Assembly: GCA_017302295.1 (NCBI GenBank)
Contig: JAFLDS010000005.1
Location: forward strand, 1 to 64,000
Direction: 5' to 3'
Source: Thauera sp.
GTDB lineage: Bacteria; Pseudomonadota; Gammaproteobacteria; Burkholderiales; Rhodocyclaceae
Length of the DNA: 64,000 nucleotides
Shown here: piece after piece, positions 22,196 to 30,806 of the stretch
How positions within the stretch are numbered: the first letter of the stretch is position 1
Layout of the letters: every line of letters begins with the position of its first letter
Notes under the pieces: generated by a model
Databases searched by the model: none
Told to the model about the DNA's origin: nothing
The model's input: the letters and a program-made list of their open reading frames with translations, nothing else
Made by a program: the position numbers and the translations under genes

Positions 22196-22918
22196 ATGCT
22201 GAACGACCCTGACAACACCCGCGCGGACGGCAAGCCGACCGAAAGCCCCCAGTTCGCCGCACAGACCGCGCCCAGCCGATCGCGCCGCAGACTCGTGACC
22301 GGGATGACCGGCGGCGTCGGCGTGTTGCTGGCCGTACAGGCCAAGACGGCCCTGGGTACCACCGTGTGCCAGAGCCCGTCGGCCATGGTCAGTGGCAACG
22401 CCAGCCCGCACCCCAACCCGCCACCTTGCTCGGGCGGACGGTCGCCGGGGTTCTGGAAAGTGCCTCAAAAGTTCAACTATTGGGACACCATCGCGGTGCC
22501 GGCAACATTCAGGCCCGAAGCCGGCGTGTCGATCTGTACGTCAGGCATGCAGGGCCTCAAACTGTCGGACATCGTCACGCAAGGCTCCCCGGTGAGCCTC
22601 GCCTTGCCCGGGGCGTCGCCCACTGGCCCGCTGATCGCCCCGCCGGAAGGCTTCTGGGGCATGTGGGCCGTTCTGGCGTTTCCGACCGAGTTCAACGGCG
22701 GTCAACTGATGCGCCATCTCATTGCCGCCTGGTTGAACGCGAACTATTTCCCGAGCTACCCGATCACCAAGCAGCAGATCGCCGAGATGTGGGCAGCGAC
22801 CAGCGGCGGCGGCACCTACATGGGCATGGGCGCGGCGGACGTGATCAGCTACATCTCGAACATGTACGACATCAACGCGGACGTGGCGCCCGACCCCGAT
22901 CTCTGCAAGCTCAAGTAA
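22196..22918 (+). CDS. Secreted protein of unknown function with Tat-like signal, leader gene of HPr-rel-A operon
   Basis: A 240-residue protein with a basic cluster SRSRRRLVTGM followed by a hydrophobic, Gly/Val/Leu-rich segment and AQA-type cleavage region, resembling a twin-arginine or Sec signal (residues 20-50). The mature part has four cysteines, a Pro-rich linker (NPPPCSGG), a GFWK motif and the helix LMRHLIAAWLNANYF. GFWK plus a following H-L-I-A-A-x-L-N helix recurs in surface proteins of several bacteria, as I recall it. A ribosome site CTGGAAG precedes the ATG. Its gene is 16 bases before a PqqD-like carrier gene, so it is a plausible substrate of the modification enzymes encoded downstream; this is inference. 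Confidence 0.7.
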   Translation: MLNDPDNTRADGKPTESPQFAAQTAPSRSRRRLVTGMTGGVGVLLAVQAKTALGTTVCQSPSAMVSGNASPHPNPPPCSGGRSPGFWKVPQKFNYWDTIAVPATFRPEAGVSICTSGMQGLKLSDIVTQGSPVSLALPGASPTGPLIAPPEGFWGMWAVLAFPTEFNGGQLMRHLIAAWLNANYFPSYPITKQQIAEMWAATSGGGTYMGMGAADVISYISNMYDINADVAPDPDLCKLK

Positions 22919-22934
22919 CAGGCCCTTCTAGACT

Positions 22935-23237
22935 GTGGCGGAGCCTGCCTCGCCGTCCGCTCGGAGCGAAGTGCTCCGTATCGTTCGCGGGCGAGAGTTG
23001 ATCTTCGGCCTCGCCCCCGACGGTGACGAACCCAGTGTTGCCATGGACCGCAACTCTGGCGATTACTGGGTGTTGGCACCCGAGGCCAGAGCGATCGTAG
23101 AGGCAATACAGTCCCGCGGCGAACTCCACGAAGCCGGCCTCGTGGAGATCATGGCGGCAGATTTGTCATCGGATGTCGTCGCGCGTACGATTCAAAGCCT
23201 TTGCGCTGCTTACATTCTGGAAGAGCGCGCACGCTGA
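22935..23237 (+). CDS. HPr-rel-A system PqqD-like peptide-carrier protein
   Basis: A 100-residue protein with a GTG start. Its middle resembles PqqD: a conserved L-x-P-E-A-x-x-I-x-x segment (VLAPEARAIVEAI) followed by short helices. PqqD proteins bind precursor peptides and hand them to a modifying enzyme. A PqqD relative found together with an HprK-related kinase and a nucleotidyltransferase is the named but functionally undescribed HPr-rel-A set. Here all three are adjacent and in the same order. It lies 16 bases after the secreted protein and 27 before the kinase gene. Confidence 0.8.
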   Translation: MAEPASPSARSEVLRIVRGRELIFGLAPDGDEPSVAMDRNSGDYWVLAPEARAIVEAIQSRGELHEAGLVEIMAADLSSDVVARTIQSLCAAYILEERAR

Positions 23238-23264
23238 GTCCTCGCCTGTAGCCCCCGGAACGCC

Positions 23265-24125
23265 TTGCTCGACGCCCTTCTCCGCATTCCGCCGTTCAAC
23301 GTGCGGATCCGCTCTCCCTTCGATTCAGTCGCGCGGCATCTGCAGACCTTCTATGCCGATGCGCGCATCGATGGCGCACGCTCTTTCGTCGACTTCGACC
23401 TCCGCATCCTGCCTGCCTCCGGCCTGCGCAGATGGTGGCATCCGCAGGCTCGACTCGAGCTCGATGGCGTCGAGCCCTTCCTGCCCTTGCCGGCGGACCA
23501 GGCGGCGCCGCTGTTAGAGTGGGGTCTGAACTGGAGCATTGCCAGCCGGGCGCTGGGTTACCTCGTCATGCACGCCGCGGTGCTGGCACGAGACGGCAAG
23601 GCCGTGGTGATGCCTGGCTTTCCCGGCGCGGGCAAGAGCACGCTGTGCGCCTCGCTCACCTTCCTCGAGGACTGGCAGCTCCTGTCGGACGAACTGGCGA
23701 TCCTCGACCCGGCCACCGGCCAGCTCATCCCGCATCCGCGCCCGATCAGCCTCAAGAACGAGTCGATCGACATCGTCGGCCGCTTCGACGGCGTAAGGCT
23801 CGGAACGCGCTATCTGGACACGCGCAAGGGCACCATCTCGCATGCGGTGGTTCCGCCGGCGTCGCAACAGGCCGCCGAACGCTCCGCCCGATGCCGCTGG
23901 GTGGTCTTTCCGCGTTTCGAGGCAGGCTGCGAACCCTTCATGGAGGAGATTCCGCGCGCAGAGGCGTTTGCGCTGATATCCGAGCAGTCCTTCAACAAGG
24001 AGCGCATGGGCGAGACGGGATTCGTGGCGCTGTGCGCGATGCTCGACGGCGCGCGCTGTTACCACATCGAATACGGCTCGACCGCCGACGGGCTGCGCCT
24101 GATCGGGGACATCTGCGGAAACTGA
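23265..24125 (+). CDS. HprK-related kinase A
   Basis: A 286-residue protein related to the C-terminal half of HPr kinase/phosphorylase. The P-loop GFPGAGKSTL stands near residue 120 and a Walker B-like SDELAILD follows at about 144. It lacks the N-terminal domain of true HprK, and no HPr is encoded nearby, so the substrate must differ. The start is a TTG at 23265 with CCCGGAA upstream. The protein is soluble. It is the central enzyme of the HPr-rel-A operon: kinase, PqqD-like carrier and nucleotidyltransferase. Phosphorylation of a peptide bound to the carrier is an inference. Confidence 0.85.
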   Translation: MLDALLRIPPFNVRIRSPFDSVARHLQTFYADARIDGARSFVDFDLRILPASGLRRWWHPQARLELDGVEPFLPLPADQAAPLLEWGLNWSIASRALGYLVMHAAVLARDGKAVVMPGFPGAGKSTLCASLTFLEDWQLLSDELAILDPATGQLIPHPRPISLKNESIDIVGRFDGVRLGTRYLDTRKGTISHAVVPPASQQAAERSARCRWVVFPRFEAGCEPFMEEIPRAEAFALISEQSFNKERMGETGFVALCAMLDGARCYHIEYGSTADGLRLIGDICGN

Positions 24126-24127
24126 GC

Positions 24128-25222
24128 ATGCACGGACCCAGCGCCCGCCTCATCTCCGCCCTGCTGCAGCCGGCGCAGACCGCCCGTCTTGATGCGCGCG
24201 AGTGGTCCGACCTGATCGCGACCGCGCGCGCGGCGAACCTGCTCGGCCGACTTGCCGAACGGCTGCACGCGGCGGGCGTCGCCTATCCCGCCGCGGCGGC
24301 GCGGCACCTCGACGGCGCACGACAGCTCAGTGAGCGACAACACCACTCGGTGGTCTGGGAGGCGCACTGCCTGCAGCGTGCGCTGCAGGAACTGAAGGTG
24401 CCGGTCGTCCTGCTGAAGGGTGCCGCCTACGTGCTGGCGGGGCTGCCGGTGAGCCGCGGGCGGCTGTTCGGCGACATCGACATCCTCGTGCCGCGTGCCG
24501 CGCTCGGCGACGTGGAGGTGCGGCTGATGGTCGCCGGCTGGGTCAGCGCCAAGACCGATGCCTACGATCAGATGTACTACCGGCAGTGGATGCACGAGAT
24601 CCCGCCGATGATGAACCTCAGGCGGGGCACGGTGATCGACGTCCATCACACCATCCTGCCGCTCACCTCCGCGCACACGCCGGACGCCGAGCGCATCATC
24701 GCGCGCTCCACCGCGCTGGCCGACCTTCCAGCGCTGCGAATCCCGTGCCCGGAAGACCTCGTGATCCACAGCATCACCCACCTGATGCACGAAGGGGAAC
24801 TGCACAATGGCCTGCGCGACCTGAGTGACATCGACACGCTGTTGCGCGACTTCGGCGCAACATCAGGTTTCTGGGAACGCCTGCCGGTTTACGCCAGAGA
24901 GCATCAACTTGCGCAGCCGGTGGGCTTCGGCCTGCGCCTGGTACAGCGCTTCTTCGCCACGTCGATACCCGCCTCGGTGTTCGACGCCTTGGCTAGTGAC
25001 CGCCGAACCGGCCTTTCCGCCCGACTGCTCGAGCGCGCTTACCGGCACGCGATCCGCCCCGACGGCGAAGGCAGATCGTCGGCGGCCACTGCTGCAGCGA
25101 ACTTCGCCCTCTACGTCCGCGCCCACGCGCTGCGCATGCCGCTACCCTTGCTGTTGCGTCACCTGACGCGCAAGGCCTTCATGCGCCGCAAGGCGGCGAC
25201 GCCTGCGGCCGAGACCCGCTGA
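24128..25222 (+). CDS. Nucleotidyltransferase family protein of HPr-rel-A system
   Basis: A 364-residue protein of the family often called uncharacterised nucleotidyltransferase. A VVLLKGAAYVL segment precedes the catalytic GDIDILV (D-x-D) near residue 120, as in minimal nucleotidyltransferases; the remainder is alpha-helical. It starts two bases after the kinase stop, which indicates tight coupling. Members of this family occur with HprK-like kinases and in capsule or exosortase-linked loci. Whether it transfers a nucleotide to the phosphorylated product of the kinase is unknown. Confidence 0.8.
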   Translation: MHGPSARLISALLQPAQTARLDAREWSDLIATARAANLLGRLAERLHAAGVAYPAAAARHLDGARQLSERQHHSVVWEAHCLQRALQELKVPVVLLKGAAYVLAGLPVSRGRLFGDIDILVPRAALGDVEVRLMVAGWVSAKTDAYDQMYYRQWMHEIPPMMNLRRGTVIDVHHTILPLTSAHTPDAERIIARSTALADLPALRIPCPEDLVIHSITHLMHEGELHNGLRDLSDIDTLLRDFGATSGFWERLPVYAREHQLAQPVGFGLRLVQRFFATSIPASVFDALASDRRTGLSARLLERAYRHAIRPDGEGRSSAATAAANFALYVRAHALRMPLPLLLRHLTRKAFMRRKAATPAAETR

Positions 25223-25252
25223 CGGCGGGTGTCCGGCCGCCGCACGGGGTGA

Positions 25253-25573
25253 TCAGACGATACCCGCGTCCTGCAGCATCTGCTGCAGCTCGCCGCTCTG
25301 GTACATCTCGCGCAGGATATCGCTACCGCCGACGAACTCGCCCTTGACGTAGAGCTGCGGGATGGTCGGCCAGCTGGAGAACTCCTTGATGCCCTGGCGG
25401 ATTTCGTCGTCGGCGAGCACGTTCACCGCCAGCACATCGGGTACCCCGCAGGCCTTCAGGATCTGCACGGCGGTCGAGGAGAAGCCGCACTGCGGGAACT
25501 GCGGCGTGCCCTTCATGTAGAGGACCACGTCGTTGGAAGTGACTTGATCGCGAATGACGTCCTGAATGCTCAT
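25253..25573 (-). CDS. grxD: Monothiol glutaredoxin Grx4
   Basis: A 106-residue class II glutaredoxin with the CGFS active site ([11 protein letters not shown]) around residue 29 and the GSH-binding [18 protein letters not shown] segment. It binds a [2Fe-2S] cluster with glutathione and passes it to apoproteins, together with BolA. The ATG at 25573 gives the normal family length; a longer open frame upstream has no coding character. It is the last gene of a minus-strand series hemA, prfA, prmC, grxD, an order common in betaproteobacteria. Confidence 0.95.
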   Translation of the reverse strand: MSIQDVIRDQVTSNDVVLYMKGTPQFPQCGFSSTAVQILKACGVPDVLAVNVLADDEIRQGIKEFSSWPTIPQLYVKGEFVGGSDILREMYQSGELQQMLQDAGIV

Positions 25574-25661
25574 TTGATGCCTCTGAAAAGCTGAGTGAAA
25601 TAGTCGGGAAATTTTAGGGACCGGGGGCGCCAGCGTCAATACCGCTTGTACGCTCCGCCGC

Positions 25662-26540
25662 TCAGCGCTCGCGCCCCAGCCAGCGCCCGCCCGACACCCG
25701 CTCGATGCCGGCGAGGTCCTTCCACGATGCGATGGATGCGAAACCCGCATCGGCAAGGAGTCCGCGCACCGCGAAAGCCTGATCCCAGCCATGCTCGAGG
25801 AACAGCCAGCCAGCCGGCTCAAGATGCCTTGCGGCACCGGCGACGATTTCGGCCAGATCGTCGAGGCCGGCGGTGCCGGCGGCGAGCGCCGAGCGCGGCT
25901 CGAAGCGCAGGTCGCCCTCGTCGAGATGGGGGTCCGCCGCCGCAATGTAAGGCGGATTGGAGACGATGAGCTGAAAGCGCTCGTCGCCAAGCGCTGAAAA
26001 CCAGTCGCTCTGCACGAAGGAGACGCTGGCGCCGAGCCGCGCCGCGTTGGCCATCGCCACCCACAGCGCTTCGCGCGAGCGATCGAGCGCAGTCACCTCC
26101 GCCTGCCCGAGTTCGAGCGCCAGCGTGATCGCCAGCGCGCCGCTGCCCGTCCCCATGTCGAGCAGGCGCAGCTGGCGCAGGTCTCCACAATGCGCCAGCG
26201 CGAGCTCGACCAGCAGCTCGGTGTCCGGCCGCGGGATCAGCACCGAGGGCGTGACCATGAAGTTGCGGCCAAAGAACTCGCGCTCGCCGGTCAGGTAGGC
26301 GACCGGCTCGCCCGCCACGCGGCGCTCCACCAGGTCGCGGAACTGAAGCCAGTCGTTGGCATCGAGGCGCTGTTCAGGCCAGGCGGCGAGGCGGGATGCC
26401 GGGCATTGCAGGACGTGGCGCAGCAGCATGCGTGCATCCATGACCTCGATGCGCTGACGCGCCCAGGTCAATGCGCGGGCGATGTCGGGCAGATCGTCCG
26501 GCAGGTCCTCATACCCTGCACCGTTGGCGGGCCCGCTCAT
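25662..26540 (-). CDS. prmC: Peptide-chain-release-factor glutamine methyltransferase PrmC
   Basis: A 292-residue SAM-dependent methyltransferase that modifies the Gln of the GGQ motif in release factors. The SAM-binding [13 protein letters not shown] and the substrate-binding NPPY motif ([16 protein letters not shown]) are present. The ATG at 26540 overlaps the prfA stop by four bases, which sets the start. Its substrate RF1 is encoded by the immediately upstream gene. Confidence 0.96.
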   Translation of the reverse strand: MSGPANGAGYEDLPDDLPDIARALTWARQRIEVMDARMLLRHVLQCPASRLAAWPEQRLDANDWLQFRDLVERRVAGEPVAYLTGEREFFGRNFMVTPSVLIPRPDTELLVELALAHCGDLRQLRLLDMGTGSGALAITLALELGQAEVTALDRSREALWVAMANAARLGASVSFVQSDWFSALGDERFQLIVSNPPYIAAADPHLDEGDLRFEPRSALAAGTAGLDDLAEIVAGAARHLEPAGWLFLEHGWDQAFAVRGLLADAGFASIASWKDLAGIERVSGGRWLGRER

Positions 26541-27616
26541 TCGTCGGCCAGGGCCGCGAGCAGATCGGCCTGATGCTCGAGCGTCAGCGCATCGATCAAC
26601 TCGTCGAGCTCGCCGGTCATGACCGCGTCGAGCTTGTAGAGGGTGAGGTTGATGCGGTGATCGGTCACCCGCCCCTGCGGGAAGTTGTAGGTGCGGATGC
26701 GCTCGGAACGATCGCCGCTGCCGACGAGGCTCTTGCGCGCAGCCGCCTCTGCGCTCTGCTGCGCCCGCAGCTTGGCGTCGTAGAGCCGCGCGGCGAGCAC
26801 CGACATCGCCTGCGCCTTGTTGCGGTGCTGCGAGCGGTCGTCCTGGCACTCGACGACGATCCCGGTCGGGATGTGCGTGATGCGCACCGCGGAGTCGGTC
26901 TTGTTGATGTGCTGACCACCGGCGCCCGAGGCGCGGAAAGTGTCGATGCGCAGATCGGCCGGATTGATTTCAACCGCGGCGACCTCGTCGGCCTCGGGCA
27001 GCACCGCCACGGTGCACGCCGAGGTGTGGATCCGGCCCTGCGTTTCGGTGACCGGCACACGCTGCACGCGATGTCCGCCGGATTCGAACTTCAGCCTGGA
27101 ATAGGCGCCACTTCCCACCACGCGGGCAATGACTTCCTTGTAGCCGCCAAGGTCGGATTCGCTCGCCGACACGATCTCCAGCTTCCAGCGCTGGCGCTCC
27201 GCGTAGCGTGCATACATGCGCAGCAGATCGCCGGCGAAGAGCGCCGCCTCGTCGCCGCCGGTGCCGGCGCGGATCTCGAGGAAGAGGTTGCGTTCGTCGT
27301 TGGGGTCGCGCGGCAGCAGCGCACGCTGCAACTCGCCCTCCAGTGCCGCAATGCGCGTCTGTCCGGCCTGCAGCTCGGACTCGCCCAGATCGCGCATGTC
27401 GGGGTCGTCCAGCAATTCACGCGCGGTGTCGCAATCGGCCTCGGACTGGCGAAAGGCGCGATACAGCTGCACCACCGGCTCGATGTCGGCGCGCTCGCGC
27501 GACAGATCGCGGAAGGCGTTCATGTCGCGCGCGGCGGTCTCGGCCGCGAGGGAGCGATCGAGCTCCTCCAGGCGGCTGGCGAGGTGTTCGAGTTTGTCGC
27601 GAATGCTCTGCTTCAT
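26537..27616 (-). CDS. prfA: Peptide chain release factor 1
   Basis: A 359-residue factor that terminates translation at UAA and UAG. The catalytic GAGGQHINK loop is at about residues 231-239, and the stop-codon recognition region precedes it. Length matches RF1. UGA is not an RF1 codon, which matters for the rtcB gene in this window. It follows hemA by 64 bases and is coupled to prmC. Confidence 0.97.
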   Translation of the reverse strand: MKQSIRDKLEHLASRLEELDRSLAAETAARDMNAFRDLSRERADIEPVVQLYRAFRQSEADCDTARELLDDPDMRDLGESELQAGQTRIAALEGELQRALLPRDPNDERNLFLEIRAGTGGDEAALFAGDLLRMYARYAERQRWKLEIVSASESDLGGYKEVIARVVGSGAYSRLKFESGGHRVQRVPVTETQGRIHTSACTVAVLPEADEVAAVEINPADLRIDTFRASGAGGQHINKTDSAVRITHIPTGIVVECQDDRSQHRNKAQAMSVLAARLYDAKLRAQQSAEAAARKSLVGSGDRSERIRTYNFPQGRVTDHRINLTLYKLDAVMTGELDELIDALTLEHQADLLAALADE

Positions 27617-27680
27617 GAAGTCGGCTCGAATAGGCGCGGCGACCCGTCAAGCAGGCAGCCATGATCGCCGCAGCTTGCGG

Positions 27681-28934
27681 CTAGCCGGGACGGGAAAGAT
27701 TGAACAGCTGCTGGACCAGGCGACCGGCGTCCGCCTGCGCCTCGCCCTCGGCCTGATTCAGGAAACGGGTAGGACCATGCATGAGCTTGTTGGTCAGCCC
27801 GTGCGACAAGGCATCGAGCACGCGCTGCGGATCCTCGCCCTTGGCGAGCAGCCGCAGGGCGCGCTCGACTTCGGCCTGGCGCAGATGCTCCGCATGCTCG
27901 CGCAAGGCCTTGATGGTCGGCACTGCGTCGCGTGCTTCCAGCCAGTGCAGGAAGCCGTCCACCCGCGTGCTGATGATCTGCTCGGCCTCGATCACCGCCT
28001 GCTGGCGGGACTCCATGCCGGCATCAACCACCTGGGCCAGATCATCCACGGTGTAGAGGAAGACGTCGTCGAGTGCGCCGATCTCGGGCTCGATGTCGCG
28101 CGGCACCGCCAGATCGACCATCACCATCGGGCGATGCCGGCGCGCCTTCACCGCGCGCTCGGCCATGCCGAGGCCGACGATGGGCAGGGGCGCGGCCGTG
28201 CAGGACACGACGACATCGAAGCGCGGCAGCATGTCGCCGATCTGGTCGATGCGCATCGTGCTCGCACCGAAACGCGACGCCACCACCGCCGCCCGCTCTT
28301 CGGTACGGTTGGCGACCGCCATGGATTTCGGCCGGGCGCCGGCGAAATGCGCCGCGCAGAGCTCGATCATCTCGCCCGCGCCGATGAACAGCACGTGCTG
28401 GTCGGCCACGCGTTCGAAGATCCGCTCGGTGAGATGCACCGCCGCCGCGGCCATCGACACGATGTTGGCGCCGATCGCGGTCGTCGAACGCACTTCCTTG
28501 GCCACCGCGAAGGTGTTCTGGAAAAGCTTGTGCAGCAGCGTGCCCACCGTGCCCGCCTCTTCGGCGCGCCGCGCAGCCTCCTTGACCTGGCCGAGGATCT
28601 GCGGCTCGCCCAGCACCATGGAATCCAGCCCGCTCGCCACCCGGAACATGTGGCGCACCGCATCGCGCTGCGGATAGGCGTAAAGGTAGGGCGCCATTTC
28701 GTTGAGCGATAGCTGATGAAAGCGCGCCAGCCAGTCCGCGGCGTGCTGCGGCTGCTCCGCTGCAAAGTAGAGCTCGGTACGGTTGCAGGTCGAGACGATG
28801 GCCGCCTCGCGCACCGAATCCGTCCGCGCCAGATCGGTGAGCGCGCGACGCATGTGCTCGGGCTGAAACGCCACGCGCTCGCGGATCGCGAGCGGTGCGG
28901 TGTGGTGGTTCAGGCCGAGTGCATAGAGCTGCAT
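27681..28934 (-). CDS. hemA: Glutamyl-tRNA reductase HemA
   Basis: A 417-residue NADPH-dependent enzyme that makes glutamate-1-semialdehyde, the first committed step of C5 haem synthesis. The nucleophilic Cys is in STCNRTELY near residue 50; the NADPH-binding FIGAGEMIE and the C-terminal dimerisation helix are present. The ATG at 28934 is 31 bases downstream of a good extended -10 promoter. Together with hemF and hemCDXY this window supplies much of the pathway. Confidence 0.96.
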   Translation of the reverse strand: MQLYALGLNHHTAPLAIRERVAFQPEHMRRALTDLARTDSVREAAIVSTCNRTELYFAAEQPQHAADWLARFHQLSLNEMAPYLYAYPQRDAVRHMFRVASGLDSMVLGEPQILGQVKEAARRAEEAGTVGTLLHKLFQNTFAVAKEVRSTTAIGANIVSMAAAAVHLTERIFERVADQHVLFIGAGEMIELCAAHFAGARPKSMAVANRTEERAAVVASRFGASTMRIDQIGDMLPRFDVVVSCTAAPLPIVGLGMAERAVKARRHRPMVMVDLAVPRDIEPEIGALDDVFLYTVDDLAQVVDAGMESRQQAVIEAEQIISTRVDGFLHWLEARDAVPTIKALREHAEHLRQAEVERALRLLAKGEDPQRVLDALSHGLTNKLMHGPTRFLNQAEGEAQADAGRLVQQLFNLSRPG

Positions 28935-28964
28935 GGATTGATGGGCAAATCGGAAAGGCCGCGC

Positions 28965-28973
28965 ATTATAACA
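28965..28973 (-). promoter_or_regulatory. hemA extended -10 promoter
   Basis: On the minus strand the sequence TGTTATAAT gives a perfect -10 hexamer with an upstream TG, the extended -10 form that does not need a good -35. Transcription would begin about 25 bases before the hemA ATG. The rest of the 28935-29118 interval holds no gene that I can see. Confidence 0.5.
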
Positions 28974-29118
28974 CCCCGAGTCGCGCAGAAAAATTGAGTT
29001 AAATCAGTCACTTCTAAATCAACTAACGCGCTCGTCCGAAGCTTGCGCGCGATTCGGGGAAAGAATCGGGGGCGAATCGCGGCGAGATCGAGCCGCCGCC
29101 GCCCAAGACCACGGCCGC

Positions 29119-29604
29119 TCAGATCACTTTCTTGAACAGCGCAGCCGTCTCCAGTGCATCGATCGGTTTGTAGAACAGCTCGCCGAAGATGCGGTCGACC
29201 ATGGTGTACCCGTCATCGCTCAGATACACCGCGTGACAGACGTTGGCCGCTGGATCGTCGAAGTGCGTGATCCCGTACTCCGCCATGTCCATGTCGAGCA
29301 CGTACTCGCACTCCTTGCTCACGCCGGGCGACACATCGAAATAGGTTCTGGAATTGGCGTCGATGTTCCACCAGTGCTGCCGGATCTCGGTCTTCTTCAG
29401 CATCCTGTTATAGGGCATCACCAGCCAGCCCGATACGATCTTGATGTTGCGCTCGCGGTCGATCTGCCGGTGCGCGTTCGAGTAGCCACTCAGGGCGTCA
29501 CTTTCCTCGGCCTCGCCGCCGACCTGCTTGACCGTCACCTGTTTGACGGAAAACTTCGCGAACTTCTGCCTGTCGTTGATGAATGCTCTGGTGGCTTTGT
29601 ACAT
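29119..29604 (-). CDS. Conserved-looking hypothetical protein, 161 aa
   Basis: I do not recognise this protein. It has a basic N terminus, no signal peptide or membrane helix, an aromatic-rich middle (IRQHWWNIDANSRTYFD) and an acidic stretch around residues 95-125, ending in KKVI. Three-position codon bias is right for a real gene on this strand. It lies apart from hemA and 75 bases after the YkgJ-like gene on the same strand. A free-standing soluble enzyme or binding protein is possible. Confidence 0.6.
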   Translation of the reverse strand: MYKATRAFINDRQKFAKFSVKQVTVKQVGGEAEESDALSGYSNAHRQIDRERNIKIVSGWLVMPYNRMLKKTEIRQHWWNIDANSRTYFDVSPGVSKECEYVLDMDMAEYGITHFDDPAANVCHAVYLSDDGYTMVDRIFGELFYKPIDALETAALFKKVI

Positions 29605-29679
29605 GGACCTGAAGCGGAAAAATTGAAATCGGCTGCTGGGGACACTCGCCCCTTGAGACCGGGCATCGGCACGACACGT

Positions 29680-30087
29680 TCAACCTGCCCGGGCTCGCGC
29701 ACCATAGGGACAGTAACCTGGTCGCGGACCGACCTGCGGGTGTTTGCGGCAGGTGTCGGGGCGCTGCTCGTACACGGTGCAGCGGCGGGTGACAGGGTCC
29801 AGCAGGCCACAATCCCCGCTCGAGCGCCGAGCCAGCGTGAAGATGCTGTTTCTGAAGTTGAAATGCTCGATCAGGCCTGCCTTGTCGAGGCGTTTCGCAA
29901 TCTGCTTAGGGGGCTCGTGCTCGGCTTCGAAAGCATCGACCCATTTCAGCCTCACCAGGTCCGGCAGCCTGACCTCGACGGGCATGGTGCAGCAGTTGGC
30001 CGCACAGTCGTTACACAGACCCTTACGGTATCGCGTCCATGTTTCCAGGCGATCGACGTCCACCAGGGACGCGCTAACTTGGGCCAT
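29680..30087 (-). CDS. YkgJ-family cysteine-cluster protein
   Basis: A 135-residue protein with the YkgJ cysteine pattern: C-N-D-C-A-A-N-C-C near residue 25, then CGLLDPVTRRCTVYEQRPDTC further on. The eight or so conserved cysteines suggest a zinc or iron-sulfur site; biochemical function is unknown for the family. I chose the ATG at 30087; an upstream ATG at 30126 would add 13 residues. The neighbours on the same strand are a small lipoprotein upstream and the 161-residue unknown downstream. Confidence 0.75.
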   Translation of the reverse strand: MAQVSASLVDVDRLETWTRYRKGLCNDCAANCCTMPVEVRLPDLVRLKWVDAFEAEHEPPKQIAKRLDKAGLIEHFNFRNSIFTLARRSSGDCGLLDPVTRRCTVYEQRPDTCRKHPQVGPRPGYCPYGARARAG

Positions 30088-30129
30088 GCCGACCTCGACG
30101 CTCCATCCGGCACCACACTCCGACAAGGC

Positions 30130-30330
30130 TCAGTCGGCGCCGTTCTCATCCTCGTCGTCCCCCACCAGGACGTCCACACCCGCCGCAGCGACGTCGACGG
30201 TCGCTCCGATCACCGTGGCGCCCACGCTGACGGTGGTCGCTGCAACGGTCACGGCAGCGTCGGCCACCGCAACGACCGCACAGCCGCTGGCACCGAAGGC
30301 AAGCAAAGGGACGAGAAGGATGTGGCGCAC
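30130..30330 (-). CDS. Small putative lipoprotein, 66 aa
   Basis: Starting at a GTG (30330) preceded by AGGAG with ideal spacing, the protein opens MRHILLVPLLAFGASGC: a lipoprotein signal ending in a lipobox-like ASGC. The rest is an Ala/Val/Thr-rich, probably beta or amyloid-like repeat of V-A-A-T-V-type units, then an acidic tail DDEDENGAD. An ATG at 30360 would give 76 residues but has a poorer ribosome site. Function unknown; such small Ala/Val lipoproteins are frequent in proteobacteria. Confidence 0.55.
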   Translation of the reverse strand: MRHILLVPLLAFGASGCAVVAVADAAVTVAATTVSVGATVIGATVDVAAAGVDVLVGDDEDENGAD

Positions 30331-30548
30331 AAGGCACTCCTGAAAGCTTGCGAATGCCATGCCAGCCTGCCGACCAGCACGCGCTTCTACCCGGCGTAAA
30401 CGCAAGGCGCCGACCGCTCGGCCGGCGCGATACGACAGGCATGTTGAGTATAGCAGCGCCCCCGAGGCCGCCGCCACCGTTCCACGAGGCGTTTCACACG
30501 AGGCCGAGGGACTGAAGGACTTTCAATACACGGCACAGGCAACCGGCC

Positions 30549-30572
30549 GATGCGGATGCGGATGCGGATGCG
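30549..30572. repeat. hexanucleotide tandem repeat (GATGCG)4
   Basis: Four exact copies of GATGCG stand in a non-coding interval, 15 bases upstream of the candidate small-RNA promoter. Simple repeats of this type can vary in copy number by slippage. Confidence 0.8.
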
Positions 30573-30586
30573 GACCAACGCTCCAC

Positions 30587-30735
30587 TTGAACAGGAATCG
30601 CTATGCAGCAATAAAAACATTCATTGAGATTAATGTTGCGCCGCAGAAAATCGGCAGGTAGTCTTGAGCCTGTCTCCTCCACCCTCCTCCTAAGGTGTGG
30701 ATTCAGCCCGGGCCACAAGCTCGGGCTTTTTCTTT
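30587..30735 (+). ncRNA. candidate small RNA with promoter and intrinsic terminator
   Basis: In the gene-free interval 30361-30806, an AT-rich patch carries TTGAAC (30587-30592) and AATAAA (30610-30615) at 17-base spacing. About 55 bases later come two CTCCTCC motifs (30674-30680 and 30684-30690), which are anti-Shine-Dalgarno sequences, then a strong intrinsic terminator: AGCCCG (30705-30710), loop, CGGGCT (30722-30727) and a T-rich run. A transcript of about 110 nucleotides is expected, with no open frame. The architecture is that of a trans-acting regulatory RNA. I recognise no named family. Confidence 0.5.
30704..30735 (+). terminator. intrinsic terminator of the candidate small RNA
   Basis: Stem AGCCCG/CGGGCT with an 11-base loop, followed by TTTTTCTTTTT on the plus strand. 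No plus-strand gene precedes it within 5 kb, so it must serve an RNA transcribed from the intergenic space. Confidence 0.75.
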
Positions 30736-30806
30736 TTCGCGCCTCAAATGCGCAAGGAGCGAGGGACTTGCATCGCTGCCGTTTTGACTGATGCGTCTGG
30801 CCCCGG

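Noticed and set aside
25574-25990. Long N-terminal extension of the glutaredoxin gene
   Set aside because: The added residues are Arg/Ser/Pro-rich and overlap prmC on the same strand; the 106-residue form matches the family.
26541-26849. N-terminal extension of PrmC into prfA
   Set aside because: It overlaps the prfA coding sequence; the ATGA junction gives a standard-length PrmC.
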